DNA from: Acidimicrobiaceae bacterium
GTDB lineage: Bacteria > Actinomycetota > Acidimicrobiia > Acidimicrobiales > UBA8592
Direction of reading: 5' to 3'
Assembly (NCBI GenBank): GCA_002703045.1
Contig: PAEG01000005.1
Span: 13,728 to 23,095 of the forward strand
Length of the DNA stretch: 9,368 nucleotides
In this document: positions 1 to 6,601 of the stretch, piece by piece
Position numbering within the stretch: the stretch's first letter is position 1
How the letters are laid out: each line of letters opens with the position of its first letter
Program-made: the position numbers and the translations under genes
Notes under the pieces: model-generated
What the model was told of the DNA's origin: nothing
Seen by the model: the letters and a program-made list of their open reading frames with translations, nothing else
Database searches by the model: none

Positions 1-119
1 TCTGATCGTCCACTAACAACCACTCGGGCTCCTTCAGCTAGATATGCTTCCGCTATCGCCCGTCCGATGCTCCGTGTACTTGCCGTGATGGCTGCTACTT
101 TTCCTTCAAGTTTTCCCAT
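1..119 (-). CDS. Short-chain dehydrogenase/reductase, N-terminal fragment
   Basis: Reading leftward from an ATG at 119, about 39 codons are visible before the window edge; the rest of the gene lies outside. The peptide begins MGKLEGKVAAITAS and continues TRSIGRAIAEAYLAEGARV, the first beta-strand, glycine-rich turn and first helix of a Rossmann fold, as in classical SDRs that oxidise or reduce alcohols/ketones with NAD(P). The turn reads TASTRSIG rather than the usual TGxxxGIG, so two of the three glycines are replaced. TAS-type turns occur in DHRS4-like SDRs, but the second change (G to S) is less usual. An AGGAG about 7 nt upstream of the ATG supports this start. Only 15 bp separate it from the stop of the preceding SDR, so the two are very likely one transcript. 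The arginines after the turn and at the end of the second strand (SGRS) suggest NADP preference; this is inference. Catalytic residues are beyond the edge. Confidence 0.85.
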   Translation of the reverse strand, partial: MGKLEGKVAAITASTRSIGRAIAEAYLAEGARVVVSGRS

Positions 120-134
120 TATTAATCTCCTCGT

Positions 135-923
135 CTAGTAAGGCGCTTGTCCGCCGTCGATACTGATCAGTGATCCTGTAATACCGGCACCTGCCTCTGA
201 AGCAAGCAGTACCGCTACCAATGCGCAATCCTCAACGGTGTTCATTCGTTTAATTGCAGATGGTTGCTGCATCCATACTAAGAATTCTTCGAATTCCATC
301 CCTAGCTGTTCAGCGGCCATTGGCCCTGACTCTTGCATGACGTCGGTCAGAATCCCACCTGGGCATAGCGCGTTTACAGTGATCCCAAGTGTCCCTACTT
401 CCTGTGCCACTACTTTCGTTAAACCATTAAGTGCATGTTTTGTCGTGCAATATGGTGCTTGGGCAGGAATGACAACTTTCCCATACATGGAAGAGACTGA
501 CATAATCCGTCCCGAACCCTGTGGAATCATGTACTTGAGAGCTCTACGCATTAACCACATGGGATGATTGAGGTTCCAATCTAGAACAAAATCCCAGTTA
601 GCGTCAGTCAGATCTACGAGAGGTGAAGGCTCTTCTCCTTCTGCCGTTCCGCCTCCAGCATTTGGGACGACGATGTCAATTTTTCCATAGTGTTCAACCG
701 TCTGGTCAACGAGACCTTCGCAAATCTCTCGGTCTGTGACGTCGCCTGCGATGAAATGCACTTGATCCCCTGCATCCATTTCCTCTATGGCTTGGGCTCC
801 TTTATCTGCGCTTCGGCCGTTAATAACGACGTTTGCTCCTTCGGCAACAAAAGCTTCAGCTATGCCTCTGCCGATTCCTCTGGTGCCGCCGGTGATTAGC
901 GCGACCTGTCCTTCAAGTTCCAT
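135..923 (-). CDS. Short-chain dehydrogenase/reductase (SDR), complete
   Basis: A full-length classical SDR of 262 residues, a cytosolic NAD(P)-dependent oxidoreductase; substrate unknown. All family marks are present: the cofactor turn TGGTRGIG at residues 11-18, a D61-V acidic adenine-pocket residue, NAG at 88-90, a structural Asn near 117, catalytic Ser145, Tyr158 and Lys162 (YCTTK), and the CPGG motif at 187-190 after the sixth strand. The C-terminus ends in the common GSLISIDGGQ pattern. The residues after strand two (NGRS) contain Arg and no Asp, which favours NADP; this is inference. The ATG at 923 is preceded by AGAAGGGGC at good spacing. It is the first gene of a leftward pair with a second SDR 15 bp downstream, and is divergent from the isomerase-like gene at 1042. 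Tandem SDRs often act on successive or enantiomeric alcohols, but nothing in the sequence fixes the substrate. Confidence 0.93.
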   Translation of the reverse strand: MELEGQVALITGGTRGIGRGIAEAFVAEGANVVINGRSADKGAQAIEEMDAGDQVHFIAGDVTDREICEGLVDQTVEHYGKIDIVVPNAGGGTAEGEEPSPLVDLTDANWDFVLDWNLNHPMWLMRRALKYMIPQGSGRIMSVSSMYGKVVIPAQAPYCTTKHALNGLTKVVAQEVGTLGITVNALCPGGILTDVMQESGPMAAEQLGMEFEEFLVWMQQPSAIKRMNTVEDCALVAVLLASEAGAGITGSLISIDGGQAPY

Positions 924-974
924 ATTTGCCCCTTCTAAACTTCGTTGCGAAATGTACCTTATTCTCCCCCATTT

Positions 975-1003
975 ACTATGTCGAACGCAAAGTGCCGACC
1001 CAA
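975..1003 (-). promoter_or_regulatory. Candidate sigma70-type promoter for the leftward SDR pair
   Basis: On the minus strand TTGGGT (positions 1003-998) and CATAGT (980-975) are separated by exactly 17 bp, giving a predicted start near 968 and a leader of about 45 nt before the ATG at 923. The match to consensus is moderate (TTG kept in the -35, four of six in the -10). It lies in the 118-bp divergent spacer, the only non-coding space available to this operon. Confidence 0.4.
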
Positions 1004-1027
1004 ATTATTTCTCTTGGCCTAAAGGGT

Positions 1028-1040
1028 GCTTAAATTAAGC
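1028..1040 (+). promoter_or_regulatory. 13-bp perfect palindrome with leaderless-type -10 before the isomerase gene
   Basis: GCTTAA-A-TTAAGC is a perfect inverted repeat ending one base before the ATG at 1042. Within it TAAATT (1031-1036) fits the actinobacterial TANNNT -10 pattern, and its 3' end is 5 nt from the ATG, the spacing that gives a leaderless mRNA beginning at the start codon. No convincing ribosome site exists: the only purine run, AAAGGG at 1021-1026, lies about 15 nt away. The palindrome could equally be an operator for a dimeric regulator covering the promoter. Both readings are inference from position and sequence. Confidence 0.35.
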
Positions 1041-1041
1041 C

Positions 1042-1839
1042 ATGGGTAAGCAACGATTGATTTCTATAGCAGCTGGAGTTTCTCCGGAACTTGAGAGCGA
1101 CCCATGTACTTTTGTCGAAGTTGCGGCGAAAGCAGGGTGGGAAGGAACTGGCGTTTGGTTTGATCCTTCAACATGGACAGATAGGACGACGAGCAATGTT
1201 CGCAAGCGTGTCGATGATACTGGGTTGACTGTTGTTGATATGGAAGTTATTCGAATGGGGCCAAAGGGTGACTGCGGGGAACGTCTTATTGAAGCGGCTT
1301 CTGTAATAGGCGCACGGAATATCCTAACAATCTCTAATTTTGATTCGATTGAGGCGACGGCTGAACGTCTTAACGAACTTTGCGAGTTGGCTCGTCCATC
1401 AAATATCAGGGTATGTATCGAATTTATGAAATTCACATCTGTACGTTCGCTCGCCGATGCGTTAATGGTTTTAGCACTTGTGGAAGAGGACAATGTGGGA
1501 ATTCTTGTGGATCTTATTCATGTTTTCAGATCCGGAACGAATTATGAGGAGATCCGCTCAGCCGACTCATCTGTGTTTCCTTACGCTCAATGGTGTGACG
1601 CCCCATTGGAACCTATTGGATGGTCTACAAAGGAATTGATACGTGATGCTGTCGACGATCGGGAGATTCCCGGTAGTGGAGCGCTTCCAGTTGCGGAATT
1701 CGAAACGCTCTTCACTACTTCTGTTCCGTTTTCTATAGAAGTTCGCTCTAAGAAACTTCGTGATGGTTTCCCTGATTTTGTTGATAGAGCTACCCATCTT
1801 TTGTCTGAGACAAAAGCTGCGATTACTGTTACAGGCTAG
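1042..1839 (+). CDS. Sugar phosphate isomerase/epimerase-like TIM-barrel protein
   Basis: A 265-residue protein of the xylose-isomerase-like/AP-endonuclease-2 TIM-barrel superfamily, whose members isomerise, epimerise or dehydrate sugars and related hydroxy acids with a divalent metal. The expected metal ligands appear in order at strand ends: Glu127 (CIEFM), Asp157 and His160 (LVDLIH), Gln183/Asp186 (YAQWCDAP), and Glu233 (SIEVRS). The REIPGSGALP segment at 208-216 corresponds to the R-x-x-P-G-x-G loop common in this family. Length is typical and there is no signal peptide, so it is cytosolic. The start codon lacks a nearby ribosome site, and a leaderless transcript is possible. Its stop codon is followed immediately by the next SDR, which points to co-transcription and a shared pathway, for example isomerisation plus oxidation of a sugar or polyol. 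The exact substrate cannot be read from sequence; inosose/hydroxypyruvate/tagatose-type activities are all possible. Confidence 0.85.
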   Translation: MGKQRLISIAAGVSPELESDPCTFVEVAAKAGWEGTGVWFDPSTWTDRTTSNVRKRVDDTGLTVVDMEVIRMGPKGDCGERLIEAASVIGARNILTISNFDSIEATAERLNELCELARPSNIRVCIEFMKFTSVRSLADALMVLALVEEDNVGILVDLIHVFRSGTNYEEIRSADSSVFPYAQWCDAPLEPIGWSTKELIRDAVDDREIPGSGALPVAEFETLFTTSVPFSIEVRSKKLRDGFPDFVDRATHLLSETKAAITVTG

Positions 1840-2619
1840 GTGATGACTATGAATGATTTACATGAAGGACGGGTGGTGTGGGTAACCGGTGCCGCATCTG
1901 GTATCGGGAAAGCAACCATTGAGGAAATTCTTGACGAAGGAGGGTCCGCTGTTTGTTCTGATCTTCCGAACTCTGACCTGAACTGGGCTGAAGGAAATGA
2001 ACGAATTTACATAGTCACAGGCGATGTAGCTGACCCTGATCATAATGATGCTGCGGTGAATGCCGCTGTCGAAAAATTCGGTCGGCTTGATGGGGCGGTT
2101 TTGAATGCTGGAATGGCTCAGCGAGATGACCTGTTTGGTGAATCTATGGAAGTATTTGATCGAGTTCAGGAGGTCAACGTTCGGGCTGTGGTTCTTGGAA
2201 TTCGAAGCGCAGCGAAGGTAATGCGCCCGGGTGCTGCTATCACGGTAACAGCTTCGACTTCTGGCATGCGAGGTGATCCGGGAATGTGGGTGTACAACAC
2301 GTCTAAAGCGGCGGTTATCAACCTTGTAAGATCAGCTTCAATGGACCTCGCTGGGCGCGGCATACGTATCAATGCGGTATGTCCAGGGCCCACGGAAACT
2401 GGGATGACCGAAGGGCCATATGGTGAAGGTTCACCTGGATATGAGGACCTACGTCGTCGAATGCCGCTACAGAAATGGGGCGACTCTAGTGAAGTTGCGG
2501 CTGCGCATAGTTTTCTGCTTTCAACGAAGGCGAGCCAGATAACCGGAGTTCATCTGCCGGTCGACGGAGGGATGAGCGCCAATTCAGGACAGTTCACGCC
2601 ACCGTCCTTTACCCTATAG
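1840..2619 (+). CDS. Short-chain dehydrogenase/reductase, second gene of the isomerase operon
   Basis: A 259-residue (from GTG 1840) classical SDR. The cofactor turn TGAASGIG is at 16-23, Asp41 follows strand two (CSDLP), which normally selects NAD over NADP, NAG is at 89-91, Asn113 is the structural Asn, and the catalytic set is Ser139, Tyr152 and Lys156 (YNTSK). CPGPTETGM at 181-189 is the substrate-loop motif and VDGG near 241 is the usual C-terminal signature. Start choice is open among GTG 1840, ATG 1843 and ATG 1849. AGGTGA at 1838-1843 sits 5 nt before ATG 1849, so that ATG is the best-supported start (256 residues, beginning MNDLHEGR) even though it leaves only a short gap after the isomerase stop at 1837-1839. 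It likely oxidises or reduces the product or substrate of the isomerase (inference). The TAG stop abuts the stop of the convergent gene with no bases between. Confidence 0.93.
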   Translation: MMTMNDLHEGRVVWVTGAASGIGKATIEEILDEGGSAVCSDLPNSDLNWAEGNERIYIVTGDVADPDHNDAAVNAAVEKFGRLDGAVLNAGMAQRDDLFGESMEVFDRVQEVNVRAVVLGIRSAAKVMRPGAAITVTASTSGMRGDPGMWVYNTSKAAVINLVRSASMDLAGRGIRINAVCPGPTETGMTEGPYGEGSPGYEDLRRRMPLQKWGDSSEVAAAHSFLLSTKASQITGVHLPVDGGMSANSGQFTPPSFTL

Positions 2620-2622
2620 CTA
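2617..2622. other. Back-to-back convergent stop codons (TAGCTA)
   Basis: The palindrome TAGCTA contains the TAG stop of the plus-strand SDR (2617-2619) and, on the other strand, the TAG stop of the DinB-like gene (2622-2620). The two coding regions meet with zero intergenic bases. No strong intrinsic terminator is visible here, so transcripts from both sides probably run into each other's 3' coding sequence. Confidence 0.9.
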
Positions 2623-3426
2623 GATGATATTAAGGGTGTCAAGAACAGTCGAAGCGTAGGCTTCATCTCCATCGATGCTGCATGTTGACCGCCAGTCAGA
2701 GCGTTTTGTTCCCCAGGAAACAAAGTCATGGGCAGTTGATGTAACGGTGGCGCTAGACCCTAAATTTGCTCTTGGTGGGACCGTAATCAAGCCGTCATCC
2801 CCTGCGGGTTGCATTGTCCATGTTCCTCCGCCGGGCCCTGTTAATTCAATCTCTAGTGGGTGTGTGACAACTGCAGCTAGTTCTTGAGCCTGCATTTGGG
2901 GCATGCCAGCGATCATCCATTCAATACCTGGTCTGATCATTTCGTCATTTCCGGAGTCGACTGCTATGGCTAGCGGACCTTCCGGAGCAAGAATATCGAC
3001 ATATAGGTGGCAATAATGATCGAAAGCGAATGCATTTGCCATCATGTGCAGTGGGTAGGTCCCTAGGTCTGCAAGTGGGACCATTGTTGACGCGGTGGGC
3101 TCTTCCTGCAACGCAGTCATCCATTCAATCCATGATTCAAAGTATTGGGCGTACTCATCCAGTAGCTCCTGAGCAGTCCACTCTCTTCGGGGTGCGACGA
3201 GAGCTTCCATCGCATCCTCTGCTTTAAGTGGTTCTTGTTCGGTTTCAGGTGGCGGGGTGGGGTTGATGGCTTCTTTCATGTTTGAAGACATATGTGCGAA
3301 GACTTCCTGCACCCTCCAACCCTCACAAAGGCTGTCTCTCACCCAATCGTCATCATCGATTTGTTGTATGACCTTCTCAACCTGTTTATGAATAAGCTTT
3401 AATGCTTCAACTGCTTGTGAACTCAT
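2620..3426 (-). CDS. DinB/mycothiol-dependent maleylpyruvate isomerase family protein
   Basis: A 268-residue protein with the two-part architecture of the maleylpyruvate-isomerase family. The N-terminal four-helix DinB-like metal-binding domain (about 1-145) has the signature SLCEGWRVQEVFAHM around 32-46 with His45. The putative second and third ligands are Asp136 and His140 (FDHYCH), matching the E-x-x-x-H spacing of the characterised enzyme with Asp in place of Glu. The C-terminal part (about 185-268) is the small SCP2-like domain, with DFVSWGTKRSDW followed by the conserved IDGDEAYASTVLD stretch. Characterised relatives use mycothiol as a thiol cofactor, but many paralogues have no known reaction, so the exact function is open. 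An AGGGGAG lies just before the ATG at 3426. It is the last gene of a leftward operon, 42 bp after the acyltransferase. Mycothiol is restricted to Actinomycetota, but the fold is wider, so this supports the lineage only weakly. Confidence 0.85.
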   Translation of the reverse strand: MSSQAVEALKLIHKQVEKVIQQIDDDDWVRDSLCEGWRVQEVFAHMSSNMKEAINPTPPPETEQEPLKAEDAMEALVAPRREWTAQELLDEYAQYFESWIEWMTALQEEPTASTMVPLADLGTYPLHMMANAFAFDHYCHLYVDILAPEGPLAIAVDSGNDEMIRPGIEWMIAGMPQMQAQELAAVVTHPLEIELTGPGGGTWTMQPAGDDGLITVPPRANLGSSATVTSTAHDFVSWGTKRSDWRSTCSIDGDEAYASTVLDTLNII

Positions 3427-3468
3427 AATCTCCCCTTACGCCTAACGTAGATAAAAGCGCCTTCATCG

Positions 3469-4062
3469 TCAAAATTGTTGGATAACTCTCGCCGGAGAAC
3501 CAACAGCGACACAGTGATCAGGAAGATCGCTAGTGACGATTGATCCAGCACCTACCGTGACCTGCTTACCTATGGTTACTCCCGGTAGAACAACTGAATT
3601 TGTTCCTATCCATGAACCCCAGCCTATTCTGACAGGTTCTTCAGGCTTTGTTTGTTTTCCGATTGGAAGTTCTTTGTTATCAAATCCGTGATTCTGATCT
3701 GTTACGTAGACATTGGGACCGAAAAAAACGTCATCTTCGATAACGATTTCGAAGTGCCCTACGATGCTCGACCCACGCCCGATAAGGACCCTGTCACCTA
3801 TTTGGACGATCCTGTCGCTTAATAATTCCTGATTTGGGGCCATTCCTGCACTTAGTGAAACATAAGGCCCAATGAGTGTATCTACTCCTATCCGGATCGC
3901 ATGCTCTCCAAAAAGAGCTGCTGGAGGGAAACACATAATTGATCCCTCACCGAAGCACGAAAACCTTTTCCCTCGTTTACCTTTTGGATGGATTGCCGCT
4001 CTACGCGCATACCACTCATACGCATTTAACATTAAGTCAGCTCGTCGAGCTCGAAATGTCAT
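3469..4062 (-). CDS. Hexapeptide-repeat (left-handed beta-helix) O-acyltransferase
   Basis: A 197-residue acyltransferase of the LbH/hexapeptide family (WbbJ/NodL/maltose acetyltransferase-like), expected to work as a trimer transferring an acetyl or other acyl group from acyl-CoA to a sugar hydroxyl. Imperfect hexapeptide coils are visible at about 56-73 (IRIGVDTLIG), 86-102 (VQIGDRVLIG), 107-122, 144-161 (VRIGWGSWIG) and 162-179 (VTIGKQVTVGAGS). The catalytic His is probably His125 in DQNHGFDN, the usual site in this group. The C-terminus, VAVGSPARVI, is the standard end of the fold. There is no transmembrane segment. The N-terminal 30 residues are basic and helical. Its ATG overlaps the stop of the upstream gene (ATGA at 4062-4059), so translation is coupled. 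No glycan-synthesis genes are in the window, so the acceptor is unknown. Confidence 0.9.
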   Translation of the reverse strand: MTFRARRADLMLNAYEWYARRAAIHPKGKRGKRFSCFGEGSIMCFPPAALFGEHAIRIGVDTLIGPYVSLSAGMAPNQELLSDRIVQIGDRVLIGRGSSIVGHFEIVIEDDVFFGPNVYVTDQNHGFDNKELPIGKQTKPEEPVRIGWGSWIGTNSVVLPGVTIGKQVTVGAGSIVTSDLPDHCVAVGSPARVIQQF

Positions 4063-4673
4063 GCTCCTCGACCAGCAGCTGCCTCATCAGCGCGGTTTCT
4101 TCCGCTCAGTAGTATTAGCTCCTCGTGCATTTCAAACCACACAGTGTGGTAGCTGTCTTTGAGGGGCGCAGCTAGATATGTTCCGTCACCGCTTTGGAGC
4201 TTCTCAAGAGCATCGCTGAAGCGTTCAACGTACCTACCAAGTCGTGGAGCCAGCTCTGCAGCGTTTGTAAAAACTGGTTGTACGGCGTTATCTAGTTCTT
4301 CGAGACGAGTAATGATGGCTGCATCGTAGTCTGCGTCTTCATGATCGTTCATGACTTGCTCGCCGTCGACGATTTTTATTTGCCAGTCGGTGACTAATTG
4401 CTTGAATGTGTCATTGTGCAGACAAAAATCTTCATAGATGTTATTCATCAATGTCTGGTCGACTCCTTCTCGCTCTTCATCTAGTAGCGAATCGACCCAT
4501 TCTTTTCCTTCCGGAAGTAGGCGAAGTCCGCGAGGGGTTTCCTGTGCATGGCCGGCTTCGACCATCGTTTGGAGGGCTCCTTCGACTTCGTCTAGCTCTC
4601 GACCGGTCATTTCAGCGATGGCATCGCTGCCAGCGATTCCTTTGAGGCGTAACGCCATAGCAATTTCGAGCAC
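4059..4673 (-). CDS. Winged-helix-like protein, possibly linked to PEP-utilising enzymes
   Basis: I place the start at GTG 4673 (204 residues): AAAGGG lies 6 nt upstream, whereas the ATG 23 codons earlier (4742) has no ribosome site and would add a basic tail of doubtful origin. Residues 1 to about 66 look like a small winged-helix domain: helix ALRLKGI, helix DAIAEMTGRE, recognition-like helix LDEVEGALQTMVEAGHA, then a wing-like GLRLLPEGKEWVDSL. The remainder is helical and acidic, with a distinctive aromatic/His stretch near residues 173-184 (DSYHTVWFEMHEEL) and a terminal GRNRADEAAAGR. From memory, not from a search, similar segments occur in actinobacterial proteins associated with pyruvate phosphate dikinase-like enzymes. 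The divergent neighbour here is a PEP-utilising protein, which would fit. It could be a transcriptional regulator of the divergent region or an accessory subunit. It is coupled by a 4-bp overlap to the acyltransferase. The fold call is moderate and the function is unknown. Confidence 0.7.
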   Translation of the reverse strand: MLEIAMALRLKGIAGSDAIAEMTGRELDEVEGALQTMVEAGHAQETPRGLRLLPEGKEWVDSLLDEEREGVDQTLMNNIYEDFCLHNDTFKQLVTDWQIKIVDGEQVMNDHEDADYDAAIITRLEELDNAVQPVFTNAAELAPRLGRYVERFSDALEKLQSGDGTYLAAPLKDSYHTVWFEMHEELILLSGRNRADEAAAGRGA

Positions 4674-4867
4674 AATAATCCCTTTCTTCTTATTACCGTA
4701 CTTAAGAATAGATGTTTTGGGATGGGTTACAAAACTGAGCATGGAAGAGGCTCGAAGTTTGTCATTTTTTGGTGAACGGCAAGATTTTTTTATATCCCGA
4801 TTCGCTTTGTGGAGGCTATAACAGTTAGGTTCATCTTACGTTTAGGCGAAGGCGCTAGGGAGGGTAC
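4674..4867. promoter_or_regulatory. Divergent intergenic region between winged-helix and PEP-enzyme genes
   Basis: This 194-bp spacer is the largest non-coding stretch in the window and must carry promoters for both directions. On the plus strand TATAAC at 4817-4822 is a good -10 with a predicted start near 4829 and a 39-nt leader; no good -35 lies at 17 bp, so an activator may be needed. TTGTCA near 4760 and the T-rich run around 4786-4794 form a second, weaker possibility. On the minus strand TTGTAA (near 4731) and ATTCTT are 17 bp apart just upstream of GTG 4673. I see no strong palindrome that would mark an operator. Confidence 0.45.
4857..4864 (+). promoter_or_regulatory. Strong ribosome binding site of the PEP-enzyme gene
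   Basis: AGGGAGGG ends 3 nt before the ATG at 4868, with its core about 5-8 nt away, and fixes that start. It is the strongest Shine-Dalgarno sequence in the window and suggests well-expressed translation. Confidence 0.7.
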
Positions 4868-6601
4868 ATGGAAGACCGCTGGTTTTGTGATTTAGAGCCA
4901 AGTGAACGCTGGCCGCATTACACAAGGGCTAACGCTGGGGAGGTACTTGCTCCGCCTGCTAGCCCGCTTGGGCAGACGTTTGTTTGGGATAACGGAACGT
5001 TTCTTGGGTGGCGTGATGGGTATATCCGGCAGGGCTACTTTACTGAGGGAGAAATTACGGATGCACGAACTGAAACCGGAGGTTTTTTCGGAGGGTTTTT
5101 CTACATTAATTTGTCGAATGTTCGAATGCAGGGGGTGCGCAATCCGGCGGTGACCATAGAGGATCTTGATTTGGCCTTTTTTGGTGATCACCCTGATGTC
5201 CCTGCGTATGAGGAGCACCCTGATGATGTGAACGAAGATCTTACAGAAGGCATTCTGGCTCATGTTGGTTGGGTTATGACGTTAACGGAGTGGCCAGAAA
5301 TTGATGAAGCTAAAGAGAAAACTTCGGAACTTCGAAGTGGACGACCTGTTTTATCTAGTCTTTCGCCTGAGGAACTCGTTGAAAGGGCTCGATTTCTTCA
5401 ACCTTTTCTGATTGAGACGTATAACACGCACTGCGTTGCAGCATCGAGTTCGGGGATTGCACCTGGGTTGCTTGCTGCGGTTAGTGAGGCGATCGGGGAT
5501 TCAACGATACCTATGAGGTGCCTTACTGGTCTTGGCGATGTTGACTCCGCAGCGCCTTCATATTTTTTGTGGGATCTATCTCGGCGCGTGAAGGTTTCTG
5601 AAGAACTTACTGCTGCTTTTGATGAAGGGGTAGATGGACTTCTGGAACGGCTTTCATCCTCTGAGACCGGAGAAGCAGAGGAGTTTCTTTCTTCTTGGGA
5701 TGATTTCCTATTTGAATTTGGTTGCCGTGGGCCTAATGAGTACGAGATTTTTTCTGATACGTGGGAAACTCGTCCAGCTATCGCTCTGGCTCTTCTCGAT
5801 CGTATACGTTTGCAATCTGACGATGAGGATCCTGCTGGGCGTCATAAGGTGATTGCTGAGAGCCGGATCTCGACTATCAACGAAGTTCGAGAGAAGCTTG
5901 CAGCATTAGGAAATGAGGAGCTTACAGGAACCTTCGAAGCTTCGTTGAACGCAGGAAACATTATGGTTTTCCAAGAGCGAACGAAGACGAATTACATCAG
6001 AGTGGTGAATGAGATCCGCGTTGTATTTGAAGAGTTAGGTAAACGAGCGGTGCTTGAAGGGTCGCTCGGGGATCATAAGCATATCTATATGTTGAAGGAT
6101 GATGAACTAGAGACGTTTGTTGCTGATCGAGGGGCTATGCAAAGTACTTTGGAAACAAGGTATGCGGATTACTTGGAACTTCAAGAACTTGAGCCTCCGT
6201 TTTTTATTAAAGATGGTGTTGTTCCTCCTCTGAGCTCGTATAAACGTCTAGGTTCTTCAGGGGTTTCTGAGGCCGAATCGGGAGATGTACTTGTCGGGGT
6301 TGCTGGTAGTCCCGGGGTGGTTCAGGGGACGGCGCGGGTTATTCTTGACCCGACTGAGCCTGGGGATCTCGAACCCGGTGAGATTTTGATTGCTCCGCTT
6401 ACAGATCCTTCTTGGACTCCGCTATTTATGGCTGCGAGTGCTGTCGTTGTTAATGTTGGTGGGCAGCGAAGCCATGCTGTTGTTGTGAGTCGTGAGCTTG
6501 GGTTGCCGTGTGTGGCTTCAGTAACTGACGCGACTTTGCGTATTCCAAATGGGGCTCAGATTGAAGTTAACGGAACTACGGGTGAGGTGACTTTAGTATG
6601 A
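4868..6601 (+). CDS. PEP-utilising enzyme (swivelling His domain) lacking the ATP-grasp domain
   Basis: A 577-residue protein. The C-terminal ~105 residues (473-577) are the swivelling phosphohistidine domain of PEP synthase, pyruvate phosphate dikinase and rifampin phosphotransferase. VAGSPGVVQGTARV opens it, LTDPSWTPLF is in the middle, and GGQRSHAVVVSRELGLPCV holds the phosphorylatable His536. The N-terminal 470 residues resemble the middle, substrate-binding region of rifampin-phosphotransferase-like proteins, including the TRANAGEV motif at 19-26 that normally follows the ATP-binding part. No ATP-grasp nucleotide-binding domain precedes it, and an upstream one cannot have been lost by frameshift because the gene begins at a strong ribosome site. 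It therefore needs a separate ATP-grasp partner, as in the split phenylphosphate synthase, or does something other than ATP-driven phosphotransfer. No partner lies in the window. The stop overlaps the next start by 4 bp (ATGA at 6598-6601), coupling it to the luciferase-like oxidoreductase. The phosphate acceptor is unknown. Confidence 0.85.
   Translation: MEDRWFCDLEPSERWPHYTRANAGEVLAPPASPLGQTFVWDNGTFLGWRDGYIRQGYFTEGEITDARTETGGFFGGFFYINLSNVRMQGVRNPAVTIEDLDLAFFGDHPDVPAYEEHPDDVNEDLTEGILAHVGWVMTLTEWPEIDEAKEKTSELRSGRPVLSSLSPEELVERARFLQPFLIETYNTHCVAASSSGIAPGLLAAVSEAIGDSTIPMRCLTGLGDVDSAAPSYFLWDLSRRVKVSEELTAAFDEGVDGLLERLSSSETGEAEEFLSSWDDFLFEFGCRGPNEYEIFSDTWETRPAIALALLDRIRLQSDDEDPAGRHKVIAESRISTINEVREKLAALGNEELTGTFEASLNAGNIMVFQERTKTNYIRVVNEIRVVFEELGKRAVLEGSLGDHKHIYMLKDDELETFVADRGAMQSTLETRYADYLELQELEPPFFIKDGVVPPLSSYKRLGSSGVSEAESGDVLVGVAGSPGVVQGTARVILDPTEPGDLEPGEILIAPLTDPSWTPLFMAASAVVVNVGGQRSHAVVVSRELGLPCVASVTDATLRIPNGAQIEVNGTTGEVTLV

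Noticed and set aside
1035..1493. 152-codon minus-strand open frame
   Set aside because: Antisense to the isomerase-like gene, whose metal-ligand pattern is intact; no family resemblance.
2611..2637. Possible bidirectional terminator (ACCCT ... AGGGT)
   Set aside because: Only five pairs around a 17-nt loop, no adjacent T-run; too weak to call.
3427..3468. Hairpin CTTACG/CGTAG between the acyltransferase and DinB-like genes
   Set aside because: A short bulged stem without a T-tract; the genes appear co-transcribed with a good ribosome site in the gap.
4438..4821. 127-codon plus-strand open frame across the divergent spacer
   Set aside because: Antisense to the winged-helix gene, Ser/Arg-rich shadow composition, and it would cover the promoter region.
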